Shown here one piece after another: positions 7,504 through 14,247 of a DNA stretch of 14,247 bases. A program made the position numbers and the translations under genes. Below the pieces are notes generated by a model, which saw only the letters and a program-made list of their open reading frames with translations, was not told the origin of the DNA and made no database searches. Position 1 is the stretch's first letter. Every line of letters begins with the position of its first letter. The stretch covers positions 4,862-19,108 of the forward strand of contig DHQV01000065.1 of the NCBI GenBank assembly GCA_002408185.1. The letters run 5' to 3'. Source of the stretch: Deltaproteobacteria bacterium UBA5329. GTDB taxonomy: Bacteria; Desulfobacterota; Syntrophorhabdia; Syntrophorhabdales; Syntrophorhabdaceae.

Positions 7504-9106
7504 ATACAAAACGTTCACCGTCAAAAAGCCCCCTCCCACTGAGCTTGAGCTTTGGGATGACGACGAGCGCCATGAAGGAAAGCGTCATAAACGGGGCATC
7601 GAGGGTGCACCCCAATTCACGGGCAAGCATATTCAAACGGTTGTATTTTTGAGCAACACTGTAGCCGTCCTCATCGGACATTATACCTGCTATGGGGAGG
7701 GGCAGTACCATCTTCATATCATCGGATACGACCGAGATTCCACCTTTTTTTTCGATAATGCAGTTCACCGCATCACAGAGCATCGCATCGGACGCACCTA
7801 CCGCGATTATATTGTGGGAATCATGGGCTATCGAGGAGGCGATGGCGCCCCTCTTCAGGTTGAACCCCCGTACAAATGCAACGGTGGGCGGTTCGTCAGA
7901 ATAGCGGTTGACGACGGATATCTTGAGCAGGTCCTTACGGGTATCACATATCACTTTTCCATCTTTCACCGGAGCGTTGACGGTGACTGAACCCGTAACG
8001 ATCTGACCTTCGATGACCTCAATGACCCTGATAAGATCGGATTTTTCAGGGATACTGAAATCATCCGGTTGTTTCACCGTTGCGTTGAAAACATTGATCG
8101 GTCTGGGTGTTGTGTGACCGATCCTGCACACTCCGTTTTCAGCCACGATCCGCCCCCTTACAATTGTTTTCAGGATATTGAAAGATTCCAGGTTATCAAT
8201 GACGATCATATCGGCCGGATCGGAAATACGCAACAAGCCGACATTTAGCCTGTAATGATCGACCGGGTTAAGGCATGCACACCTAAGGACCTTCAGGAGG
8301 TCGATCCCTTTGCGTACCGCCCGCTTCACAAGCAGATTAATATGGCCCCGCACGAGCGCGTCGGGATGTGCATCGTCCGTACAGAACATGCATTGCTCCG
8401 GATAATCTGTAATGAGCGTGCAAAGCGTATCAAAATTCTTGGCCGCAGATCCTTCCCGTATGAGAATTTTCATACCAAGCGATACCTTTTCCCGCGCCTC
8501 CTCGATCCCAAAAGACTCGTGGTCGGTCGATATGCCTACCTCCCTATATTTTCGAAGGATATCACCGCGCAACCCGGGCGCATGACCGTCTACCGGTTTA
8601 CCGCACGCCTCGGCTGCCCGTATCTTTCCGAGCACTTCGGGGTCGCCGTTGACCACTCCCGGATAATTCATCATTTCACCGAGATATCCGATGTCGTCCC
8701 GGTACAGCAGCGTCTGTATCTCACTAATGCCAATATTCGAACCGGACAGTTCGAAAGGGCTCGCCGGGACGCACGACGGCGCACCAAAAGAAAAAATGAA
8801 AGGTACGCCAGCGCCATTTTCGATCATGTAATCGATGCCCTGCAAACCCAGGATGTTAGCAATTTCGTGCGGGTCCGATACTGTGGCCACCGTTCCGTGG
8901 ACCACGGCGAGCCGGGCAAAACCGGCGGGCGTCAACATAGAACTTTCGATGTGGACATGCGAATCGACGAAACCGGGGAGAATATACCTGTCATACCCGT
9001 ATTTTTCTTTCTCGATACCCGTAATAATGCCATTATTTATATGAATACGACCGGGAAAGATGGTCTCATTATGGATATCGACAATATTACCGGATATGCT
9101 GGTCAT
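7484..9106 (-). CDS. ade: Adenine deaminase
   Basis: This amidohydrolase converts adenine to hypoxanthine and ammonia in purine salvage. Key stretches are ILPGFVDSHVHIESSMLTP (metal-binding HxH about residues 51-53), TVATVSDPHEIANILG, KPVDGHAPGLRG (about 171-182) and CMFCTDDAHPDALVRGH (about 239-255). A C-terminal adenine-deaminase domain has VAFVRGFNLKRGAIASSIAH and VSDDMKMVLPLPIAGIMS. With the ATG at 9106 the protein is 540 residues, slightly shorter than the common 570-600. This start is chosen because GGAAGGGG lies just upstream (9110-9117). In-frame alternatives exist at ATG 9136 and TTG 9157 but have no ribosome site. It is the last gene of a cysS-porG-ade array and sits 142 bases after the porG-type gene. 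It ends in TAG (7484-7486) inside the end of the convergent oxidase gene. Confidence 0.95.
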   Translation of the reverse strand: MTSISGNIVDIHNETIFPGRIHINNGIITGIEKEKYGYDRYILPGFVDSHVHIESSMLTPAGFARLAVVHGTVATVSDPHEIANILGLQGIDYMIENGAGVPFIFSFGAPSCVPASPFELSGSNIGISEIQTLLYRDDIGYLGEMMNYPGVVNGDPEVLGKIRAAEACGKPVDGHAPGLRGDILRKYREVGISTDHESFGIEEAREKVSLGMKILIREGSAAKNFDTLCTLITDYPEQCMFCTDDAHPDALVRGHINLLVKRAVRKGIDLLKVLRCACLNPVDHYRLNVGLLRISDPADMIVIDNLESFNILKTIVRGRIVAENGVCRIGHTTPRPINVFNATVKQPDDFSIPEKSDLIRVIEVIEGQIVTGSVTVNAPVKDGKVICDTRKDLLKISVVNRYSDEPPTVAFVRGFNLKRGAIASSIAHDSHNIIAVGASDAMLCDAVNCIIEKKGGISVVSDDMKMVLPLPIAGIMSDEDGYSVAQKYNRLNMLARELGCTLDAPFMTLSFMALVVIPKLKLSGRGLFDGERFVFTDLFV

Positions 9107-9248
9107 GGACCCCTTCCATGGTGCTATCTTGTACATCAACAAAAAAATAACCGTCAATCACCCAATGATCGAGCAATCCGTGGGATACTGCATTCCCGGA
9201 TCATTCGGCGGCTGGCGGTTATCTGCACTGCCTGTGCAGTGTTGTCTG

Positions 9249-9800
9249 TTATTCCGCGTTTATTATCGTTGCTTCGTTATACGCCCGGGTATAGGCATTG
9301 ATATTCTTTTGCCCGTTAACCCCGAAACGGTTGCGGACAGGCTCTTCGAGCGTGCTTAATTCAACGACCCGCGTGGCACGGACGAGCGCGCCAAGCATCG
9401 TTGTGTTCGTGATAGGAACGCCCAGTTCTTCTTTGGCTATTTTTGTTGCGTCCACAGCAACAATATTCTGTCCCGGGAAGATTTTCTTCAATTCCTCTAC
9501 GGATTTATTGGAATTAATAATAATGTAGCCGCCTTTTTTAAGGCCCGCCGTCGGGTTTGCGGATGCGACCAGTGTCGGGTCGAGTATCAGGACGCTATCG
9601 GGTTTGTAAACCTTTGACCTCAGTCTGATCGGTTTGTCGGACACACGCAAAAAAGCCTGTACCGGCGCACCGCGCCGTTCCGGCCCGAAGCTGGGGAAAG
9701 CCTGCGCGCGCATACCCTGCTTGATCGCGGCCTGGGCTATGATTTCCGCGGATGTAACAGCTCCCTGTCCGCCCCTTCCATGAAATCTGACTTCTAGCAT
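9249..9800 (-). CDS. 2-oxoacid:ferredoxin oxidoreductase, gamma subunit (orphan)
   Basis: The 183-residue product has the gamma-subunit fold of pyruvate/2-ketoisovalerate/2-oxoglutarate:ferredoxin oxidoreductases. It starts with MLEVRFHGRGGQGAVTSAEI, followed by FPSFGPERRGAPVQAFLRV, LILDPTLVAS, IITSN-like turns and VPITNTTMLGALVRAT. In the family this subunit joins alpha, beta and ferredoxin-like delta chains to oxidise 2-oxoacids to acyl-CoA with reduction of ferredoxin. None of those partners is adjacent: upstream is cysS and downstream is ade. The ATG at 9800 follows an excellent AAAGGAG seven bases upstream, which itself directly follows the cysS stop (13-base gap), so it is co-transcribed with cysS. 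Its partners are presumably encoded elsewhere. Pyruvate versus branched-chain or indolepyruvate specificity cannot be decided from gamma alone. Confidence 0.88.
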   Translation of the reverse strand: MLEVRFHGRGGQGAVTSAEIIAQAAIKQGMRAQAFPSFGPERRGAPVQAFLRVSDKPIRLRSKVYKPDSVLILDPTLVASANPTAGLKKGGYIIINSNKSVEELKKIFPGQNIVAVDATKIAKEELGVPITNTTMLGALVRATRVVELSTLEEPVRNRFGVNGQKNINAYTRAYNEATIINAE

Positions 9801-9813
9801 ATGTGTTCTCCTT

Positions 9814-11259
9814 TTAAGAAACTGAAGTTTTTATCCGCCATTGTGTGCCTTTTGGAGTGTCAAGAAGCATGATCCCTTTTTCGGCCAGCATAGTCCTGAT
9901 CTGGTCCGCCTTCTGAAAATCCTTGGCCTTGCGCGCTTCGATCCGGTCGTTTATCGCATTCTCGACGAACGCAACATCGAGGCCCATGCGCGCGAGGTGT
10001 CTCGATTTCCCCTGAGACTCCAGCGATTCAAGGGTATCCTGAAGAAGCCCGAGGGTGTCCGCCAGGTATTCATATGCGGTTTCCGCTGCCACAATAAGCG
10101 GGACCGCGCTTTCATCTTTCTCGTCAACCATCCGGTTGATATCCTTTGACAGATCGAAGATATATGAAATGGCCAGTGCCGTATTGAAATCGTCGTCCAT
10201 GGCCTCGTTGAATTTCCTGACCATTTCATCGGCCATTTCATATGACTGCGATGCGAACATCTTGCCCTTTTGAGCCTCGGCTGCCCTTTCGCGCGTATAA
10301 TAAAGCCGGTATAGGGCAATATTTGAGTCTTCTATCGATTGGCTGTTGTAATCGACCGGGCTGCGGTAATGGTTCGAGAGATAAAAGAGCCTGAGCACTT
10401 CAGGATGATATTCTTTGAGAAAATCGCGGATCAACAGCGTGTTGCCGATAGATTTCGACATCTTCTCGCGGTCGATGTTAACAAACCCGTTGTGTACCCA
10501 GTAATTTACGAATTTACCCCCCGTTGCCGCTTCCGTCTGCGCTTTTTCGTTCTCATGGTGGGGAAAGACCAGGTCTTTTCCGCCTCCATGGATATCAAAC
10601 GGATTGCCGAGAAAAAGTGTGCTCATGGCGGAGCACTCTATATGCCATCCAGGCCGTCCTGCGCCAAACGGGGCATCCCAGGAGGGTTCGCCCTCTTTGG
10701 AAGCCTTCCACAGCGCAAAATCTAGGGGATTCTTCTTTTTTTCATCAATGTCCACACGGGCGCCGGACATCATTTCTTCAAGCGGGCGTTTCGAAAGCTG
10801 GCCGTAATTCCTGAAGCTGTCGACGGAGAAATAAACGTCGCCTCCGACGTTGTAGGCATGGCCCTTCTTCAAAAGCGTATCAACGAGCGTGATCATGTCC
10901 CCGATATGCTCCGTGGCGCGCGGTTCATGGTTCGGTCTCAAGATACCGAGTGCGTCCATGTCCTCATAAAAAGACCGTATATATGTTTGCCCGATCTCCT
11001 GCCATGCTATGTTTTCGGCATGGGACCTTCGGATGATCTTGTCATCGATATCCGTAAAATTTCTGACATACGTAACGTCATAGCCCTTCGATCGCAGATA
11101 CCTGTATATGGTGTCAAAGACGATCGCACTGCGTGCATGGCCGATATGACAATGATCGTACACGGTCACTCCGCAGACATAGAGTTTTACCTGACCCTCG
11201 GTTACGGGGGTAAAATCTTCTTTTTTGCCAGATATCGTATTGTAAACCTTCAAGCCCAT
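9814..11259 (-). CDS. cysS: Cysteine--tRNA ligase
   Basis: This class I synthetase charges tRNA-Cys in the cytoplasm. Counted from ATG 11259 it has 481 residues. The HIGH motif is HIGHA at 38-42 and KMSKS is at 266-270 (DREKMSKSIGNT). The zinc ligands align with the family as C29, C209 (GWHIECSAM), H234 and E238 (FPHHENE). The C-terminal part carries the helical and anticodon-recognition regions. The start at 11259 gives MGLKVYNTISGKKEDF, the normal family N-terminus. ATG 11283, eight residues further upstream, is also in frame; neither start has a good ribosome site. Transcription continues into the gamma-subunit gene 13 bases downstream. Upstream lies only about 80 bases before the relic operon, so the promoter must be within or beyond that boundary. 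Confidence 0.97.
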   Translation of the reverse strand: MGLKVYNTISGKKEDFTPVTEGQVKLYVCGVTVYDHCHIGHARSAIVFDTIYRYLRSKGYDVTYVRNFTDIDDKIIRRSHAENIAWQEIGQTYIRSFYEDMDALGILRPNHEPRATEHIGDMITLVDTLLKKGHAYNVGGDVYFSVDSFRNYGQLSKRPLEEMMSGARVDIDEKKKNPLDFALWKASKEGEPSWDAPFGAGRPGWHIECSAMSTLFLGNPFDIHGGGKDLVFPHHENEKAQTEAATGGKFVNYWVHNGFVNIDREKMSKSIGNTLLIRDFLKEYHPEVLRLFYLSNHYRSPVDYNSQSIEDSNIALYRLYYTRERAAEAQKGKMFASQSYEMADEMVRKFNEAMDDDFNTALAISYIFDLSKDINRMVDEKDESAVPLIVAAETAYEYLADTLGLLQDTLESLESQGKSRHLARMGLDVAFVENAINDRIEARKAKDFQKADQIRTMLAEKGIMLLDTPKGTQWRIKTSVS

Positions 11260-11274
11260 AGCGTTGACCGTAAT

Positions 11275-11303
11275 ATTTACCATAGCTATCGCGGACTTGT
11301 CAA
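11275..11303 (-). promoter_or_regulatory. Possible cysS promoter
   Basis: On the minus strand a perfect TTGACA (11298-11303) is followed after 17 bases by GTAAAT (11275-11280), which matches the -10 consensus only in its last three bases. If used, transcription would start close to 11265-11268, between the two candidate cysS ATGs, and would favour the start at 11259. The weak -10 keeps confidence low. Confidence 0.3.
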
Positions 11304-11340
11304 AGCAATTGAATCAGGGAATCCGCGCCTCTTCAAGGTT

Positions 11341-11550
11341 TTACGAACCTTTACAAAAGTTTTCCATAAGGTCCTCCAAGAGGTCCCTGTAATACGGCAT
11401 CGATCCTTCCGCAGTGTCCGCTATCACTTCGTTTGCTTTCTATTGCGTTGGCATGATCACGGATCGTGAGAACACCATGGCTATCACCCTGGGCAGACTC
11501 GATTTCCTGAATGCGCAGGGCTCCCACCTACCGGGGTAACTTGCTTTCAT
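11341..11550 (-). pseudogene. Small protein of unknown function with one in-frame TAG (relic operon, last gene)
   Basis: I do not recognise this family. An ATG at 11550 overlaps the stop of the preceding small gene as ATGA. The frame runs MKASYPGRWEPCAFRK to a TAG at 11440-11442 (codon 37), then continues in the same frame as KANEVIADTAEGSMPYYRDL and LEDLMENFCKGS to a TAA at 11341-11343, 69 sense-plus-amber codons in all. The second half is acidic and helical in character and looks like real protein rather than noise. Only a single-base change separates it from an open frame. It lies about 80 bases before cysS on the same strand. The alternative is an unrelated short frame that joins coding-like sequence by chance. 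Confidence 0.42.
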
Positions 11551-11687
11551 ATAACATCTGGGAAGGCATCGATCGCGGCAAGATATTGTTCAAGGGCCCG
11601 GGAAGGGATATTCTTCAAAATGCCGTTCTTGTTGGCAACCTGGAGATAACTGCAGGCCATATCGACAAATCCGGCGGGACCTGTCAT
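11547..11687 (-). CDS. Small hypothetical protein (46 residues) with ATGA overlaps at both ends
   Basis: The frame begins MTGPAGFVDMACSYLQVANK and ends YLAAIDAFPDVI before TGA at 11547-11549. Its ATG (11685-11687) overlaps the stop of the upstream gene as ATGA, and its own TGA overlaps the next ATG the same way. Such junctions suggest translational coupling. It is too short to assign. It may instead be the C-terminal part of the preceding 113-residue protein after a one-base shift, because LDKLDFL followed by MTGPAGFVDMA reads smoothly across the junction. I cannot decide between these. Confidence 0.4.
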   Translation of the reverse strand: MTGPAGFVDMACSYLQVANKNGILKNIPSRALEQYLAAIDAFPDVI

Positions 11688-12025
11688 AAAAAATCAAGTT
11701 TATCGAGAACAGATACCGGTTCCTGTGCCCTAGCCACGCCCATCGTCACCGCTGCTACCTGCCGGGCCTGAGGAAGAAAGACCCATTCCCCGGTACATGC
11801 TGCGGCATATTTGAAGATGGACTCGAATAGCTGAAAGATATCATTTTCTGACAACGTTCCGGCATCGTGTCCTTTCGTGAATATCTTTATGGACCGTTCC
11901 ATATCGCTGCGTTTAACTGTCCGAAGCTTTTCCGAGTATTGCCGGAGGAGATACTCCCGGTGGGCGGATGAGATGCAGGACAATACATCCTCAATGAATT
12001 CTGGTATCGGAGCACCTTTAGCCAT
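11684..12025 (-). CDS. Hypothetical protein of the relic operon (113 residues)
   Basis: I do not recognise the family. The frame is intact from ATG 12025 to TGA 11684-11686. It reads MAKGAPIPEFIEDVLSCISS, then AHREYLLRQYSEKLRTVKRS, a central KIFTKGHDAGTLSENDIFQL and FESIFKYAAACTGEWVFL near the end, suggesting a mostly helical soluble protein with no membrane segment or signal. The frame is open further upstream to 12313, but that portion is ParB-like sequence in a shifted frame, so I place the start at 12025. There the bases ATGGCTAA give an eight-base overlap between this start and a TAA in the expected ParB frame. Its position directly after a ParB-like gene suggests a maintenance or accessory role on the original element; this is inference only. 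Confidence 0.5.
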   Translation of the reverse strand: MAKGAPIPEFIEDVLSCISSAHREYLLRQYSEKLRTVKRSDMERSIKIFTKGHDAGTLSENDIFQLFESIFKYAAACTGEWVFLPQARQVAAVTMGVARAQEPVSVLDKLDFL

Positions 12026-12662
12026 GACAAACCCTGACACAGCAGGACATGGCTGGTTCGTCCTCACGGCCCGCCGTGATCTTTCCTGGACATATTTCTG
12101 GAATATCGGCTCGACCTTGCCTGACATATCCATTTCTTTGACAAGATGATCGTATCCCCAGGCTCTCTCCTGGCGGCCGATATGATCTCCGCGGCCTTCC
12201 TCAATGTATTGCAGCGCAGGCCAACGCCCGCGCCGCATAAGACCGGGTGGGCCCATGCCCGCTGTCTTTCCCGGACCCAGCGATGGGAGCTTGAGGCAAG
12301 GGTTGTTTTTCATGTATGACCTCTCGTAATATCGAGACTCGTTTCTGCTCTTCTTTCATGGCTTCGAAGATGGCCACCTTTTCCTAGATCGTAAAATCCT
12401 TCCTGCATATGTTCTCATCATGTTCACCCCGTATGATACTGTCGATATCGATAAAATTGATGTGAACGCCTTCGGTGAGTTCGGTAATGCCCAACTCTTT
12501 GAGGGCATCCAACCTTCGAAAACCTGCAACAAGCTCGTTCGTCCCTTTTTTCACCACCATCGGCTGGAGCAATCCCAGATCGTATATTAACTGTTTCAAG
12601 AAGTCTATATCCCTCAAATTGATCCTGTGCCGTTTTCCGACAATGATATTGTGAATATTCAT
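12018..12662 (-). pseudogene. ParB-like nuclease/partition protein, inactivated
   Basis: An ATG at 12662 with AAGGAGG six bases upstream opens a frame with clear ParB N-terminal features: LIYDLGLLQPMVVKKG (about residues 25-40), NELVAGFRRLDALKELG (42-58, the GERRxRA-like box) and RGEHDENICRKDFT (78-91). A TAG at 12384-12386 then interrupts it. The same frame continues as EKVAIFEAMKEEQKRVS, matching the next ParB helix. Later pieces are in other frames: GVGLRCNTLRKAAEIISAAR near 12190-12240 and YDHLVKEMDMSGKVEPIFQK near 12090-12160, the latter like the EMDRTGKV segment common downstream of ParB helix-turn-helix regions. At least two frameshifts are therefore needed besides the TAG. The probable native stop is the TAA at 12018-12020. 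ParB-like proteins bind DNA for plasmid or chromosome partition or act as nucleases; this copy is dead as a full-length protein. Confidence 0.75.
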
Positions 12663-12822
12663 AGGCCTCCTTCAGCTTTTTCAGCATGTGGTTCAATGTA
12701 CAATTTGTATAGGGGGTAAACATCGTTGGTCACGCGTTACAACCCGTACAAACTGGGAAATGGATCGCTTGCCCAGGACTAATAGGTGCATTCGGGAATC
12801 ATATTGGCGAATGCCATTTCAT
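12659..12822 (-). pseudogene. Possible short degraded gene between winged-helix gene and ParB-like gene
   Basis: This 164-base stretch is bracketed by ATGA motifs: 12819-12822 joins the end of the winged-helix frame to an ATG, and 12659-12662 joins a stop to the ParB-like ATG. No frame crosses it uninterrupted. One frame holds a small Cys pair (HFPVCTGCNA), which could be part of a zinc-ribbon. Another reads NDVYPLYKLYIEPHAEKAEG up to the ParB junction but contains a TAG and a TAA. I regard it as the remains of one small gene, without a function. Confidence 0.25.
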
Positions 12823-13238
12823 CGTAGCGGCCTCTCGTGGCCCCGTGTGCCGCCTCTTTCGTCAGGACAGCCTAGATGAAACCATGTTTCGCAGGGAAGA
12901 AAGTAATAACGATTCACATTTCCTCTACCACTGCCGGCACGCCACATTATTATCCAGTGATCTTTCAAGGTCCTAAGGGAATCGATGCTCTTCCTTTTCG
13001 ACATCCCTGGCATATCTGCTATCTGTACGATAGACAGACCAATGCTTTTTTTTAATATAAGCTGCCGGCTTTTTGTCATTTGCATGGGAATGCGAGATGA
13101 GTGAAAAAATACCGAAGAAACGAATGGTCCCAGATGGGCCATATAGTGATTCACGTAATGCCGGGCCATCTCTGCAATCCTAGGATCAGCAAACGTTTCA
13201 TTATTTTTTGGCATTTTCCCCGGTATTTTATGTTTCAC
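12819..13238 (-). CDS. Winged-helix DNA-binding protein (plasmid/phage replication- or regulator-like)
   Basis: A GTG at 13238 opens a 139-residue frame whose start lies eleven bases inside the end of the upstream gene (GTG...TAA overlap, 13228-13238). The middle region, about residues 68-112, reads SIVQIADMPGMSKRKSIDSL, followed by a few residues, WIIMWRAG and SGRGNVNRYYF. Helix-turn-helix, then a wing with the GRGN-NRY pattern, is typical of small winged-helix proteins in plasmid replication or phage regulatory modules. The N-terminal part (ARHYVNHYMAHLGPFVSSVF) resembles the helical lead-in of the same proteins. The C-terminal 20 residues are Arg/Gly-rich and may be read in a shifted frame, so the natural end is uncertain. 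A general transcriptional regulator is the alternative. Confidence 0.5.
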   Translation of the reverse strand: MKHKIPGKMPKNNETFADPRIAEMARHYVNHYMAHLGPFVSSVFFHSSRIPMQMTKSRQLILKKSIGLSIVQIADMPGMSKRKSIDSLRTLKDHWIIMWRAGSGRGNVNRYYFLPCETWFHLGCPDERGGTRGHERPLR

Positions 13239-13881
13239 CCAACATTGAAGACACTAAGATCGACAGAATATTGCGTTCTCTTTTGTTGAGATCATATCCT
13301 GCAGCAAGATCAAACCCTGTTTTCGTCGATGGCACTGGTGATGCGTCAGCTAATGTGCCCTCAGCATGTGCGTCGGGATCCTCAAGGTACCCCTATAAGA
13401 CTTCATCGAAGTTTGATTCAAGATCATCCATATCGAGCAATTTCTCCATGTCACCGTGCGAATCCGACAGCGAAAATCGCCAACGCTGATCTTTTCTGGC
13501 AACCCTTTTCACCCTTTGCTCTATCCACAGACAAATATAGGACGCTATCTCACCCACCGATTTTTCCAGATCCAACCTGCCCTGCCGAGCGATCTGGATC
13601 AGCACGACCTTCGCATCCTGGATATAATCATCGATCTGATCGCCAACATATTGGCCCCCTATAGAGCCGTCTGAGAATTGCCTGACTATATTACCGATCG
13701 CTCCGCTCGAATAAAACTCCTCGACGATCTTCTGTTGACCGTGCACCCGTGCTTCTGGAATTAAACGGGCAAGGTTGTCGGCATCTGCGGAACGGAAAAA
13801 AGCCCTGACATAGATCGTCATAGCCTGCGTGCGCTCACCGCCTGTGTTTATCTATGATCTATTTTCCAGACCGATTATCAT
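13228..13881 (-). pseudogene. Unrecognised protein with two in-frame TAG codons
   Basis: The gene probably starts at the ATG at 13879-13881, which overlaps the upstream stop as ATGA. It reads MIIGLENRS, then TAG (13852-13854), then INTGGERTQAMTIYVRAFFR in the same frame. The long middle is open for 142 codons from ATG 13821, with GQYVGDQIDDYIQDAKVV, SYICLWIEQRVKRVARKD and a charged tail HGDMEKLLDMDDLESNFDEV. A second TAG follows at 13393-13395. The same frame then continues as GYLEDPDAHAEGTLADASPV and YDLNKRERNILSILVSSM to a TAA at 13228-13230 that overlaps the next gene's GTG. So 218 codons have only two amber codons and no frameshift. I do not recognise the family. An annotator reading only open frames would call 13393..13821. 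Confidence 0.55.
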
Positions 13882-14247
13882 GCTGCACCCTCTTCCAGGG
13901 TATTGCAAGGATCTTCCGGATCTTTAGCGAATATGACAACCTTCGCCTTGCCATATTCCAGTAACACCAGGCGTTCTCTGAATCCCTTCGGGAACAACCG
14001 GGCTGCGACCGAGCACGGAATATTCACCTTTTCACCGGCTGTATTGAAAGCATCTCCCAAATGTTGAGGGGTCGGAGATCGATCTCTTTATCTGCTCGAT
14101 CATGCCGGGCTCTAAATACTCTCCTACCAGCCAAACAAATCCTTCGACACCCCTGCCTTGAAAAGACCGAACACTTTCCCGTTCTTCATACAGACGGCTT
14201 CGAGCGCTCGTGACCGTGAGGTATGATGGCTTTAATGGACACCTAAG
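13878..14247 (-). pseudogene. Unrecognised protein, partial at the window edge, one frameshift
   Basis: From the right edge one minus-strand frame is open to 14032, with coding-like sequence SRLYEERESVRSFQGRGVEG, then WLVGEYLEPGMIEQIKRSIS and DPSTFG. At about 14060 the sensible sequence switches frame and continues as GDAFNTAGEKVNIPCSVAAR, FPKGFRERLVLLEYGKAKVV and CNTLEEGAA, to a TGA at 13878-13880. That stop overlaps the next ATG as ATGA. The second part suggests a small basic/hydrophobic beta-rich domain, but I cannot name it. It is the first visible member of the relic operon; the true start is outside the window. Confidence 0.5.

Noticed and set aside
9223..9239. Small hairpin CTGCAC/GTGCAG downstream of the gamma-subunit gene as a terminator
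   Set aside because: The stem is only six pairs and no T-run follows on the minus strand.
8255..9301. A 348-codon plus-strand frame opposite adenine deaminase
   Set aside because: It is the antisense shadow of a well-supported gene with catalytic motifs. Its translation is rich in Arg/His/Tyr with no recognisable domain.
11335..11351. AAGGTT/AACCTT hairpin at the end of the relic operon as a terminator
   Set aside because: The six-pair AT-rich stem has no T-tract after it, and it overlaps the stop codon of the last relic gene.
11684..12313. A single 209-residue gene starting at 12313
   Set aside because: Its first 96 residues are ParB-derived sequence, partly in the wrong frame. The coherent unknown protein begins at ATG 12025, at an overlap with the ParB-frame stop.
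13329..13664. Plus-strand frame opposite the two-TAG gene
   Set aside because: Low-complexity Pro/Ser/Arg translation with no ribosome site. The minus-strand frame has overlap junctions at both ends and is favoured.
1..14247. Whole-genome reassignment of TAG to an amino acid
   Set aside because: The M24 peptidase (3322-3324) and adenine deaminase (7484-7486) end naturally at TAG with family-typical C-termini, so TAG works as a stop in this genome.

Overview
The window looks like a chromosomal segment of an anaerobic bacterium. An orphan 2-oxoacid:ferredoxin oxidoreductase gamma subunit, a tungstate/molybdate-type ABC ATPase end, a radical SAM enzyme and a glycolate/lactate-dehydrogenase-type flavoprotein lie together with two housekeeping tRNA ligases. 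The gene style resembles the deltaproteobacterial anaerobes (Desulfobacterota, Syntrophorhabdus- or Syntrophobacter-like). That placement is inference from gene content; no rRNA or tRNA gene is present to test it.

Layout. (1) 1-3324, plus strand: the 3' end of an ABC-transporter ATPase with a TOBE domain, then proline--tRNA ligase, overlapped by an M24 (Xaa-Pro-type) peptidase with all five metal ligands. (2) 3376-4730: a dead IS4-family element. Its transposase (minus strand) keeps the family's Y-R-E-K signature but is broken by frameshifts and two in-frame TAG codons. Imperfect 13-bp terminal inverted repeats bound it. (3) 4759-7503, plus strand: a radical SAM protein with an unusual C-x4-C-x2-C cluster motif, then a FAD-linked oxidase of the GlcD/D-LDH family. 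(4) 11259 down to 7484, minus strand: cysS, then an orphan porG-type gamma subunit, then adenine deaminase. The deaminase converges on the oxidase gene with a 20-bp tail overlap.

(5) 11341-14247, minus strand, is the most unusual part. It is a compact chain of small genes joined almost everywhere by ATGA-type stop/start overlaps. Members include a winged-helix protein, a ParB-like nuclease/partition protein and several proteins I do not recognise. Many are interrupted. The point interruptions I could place in frame are all TAG, while ParB and the right-edge gene also carry frameshifts. I read this as a decaying mobile-element operon (plasmid or integrative-element maintenance type) that abuts the cysS promoter region. 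The TAG bias is worth testing against amber suppression or readthrough, although intact genes in the same window end in TAG.

Functionally, the intact genes are unlinked metabolic and translation genes in short operons. The accessory content is the dead IS and the relic operon. I found no CRISPR array, tRNA, rRNA or recognisable defence system.
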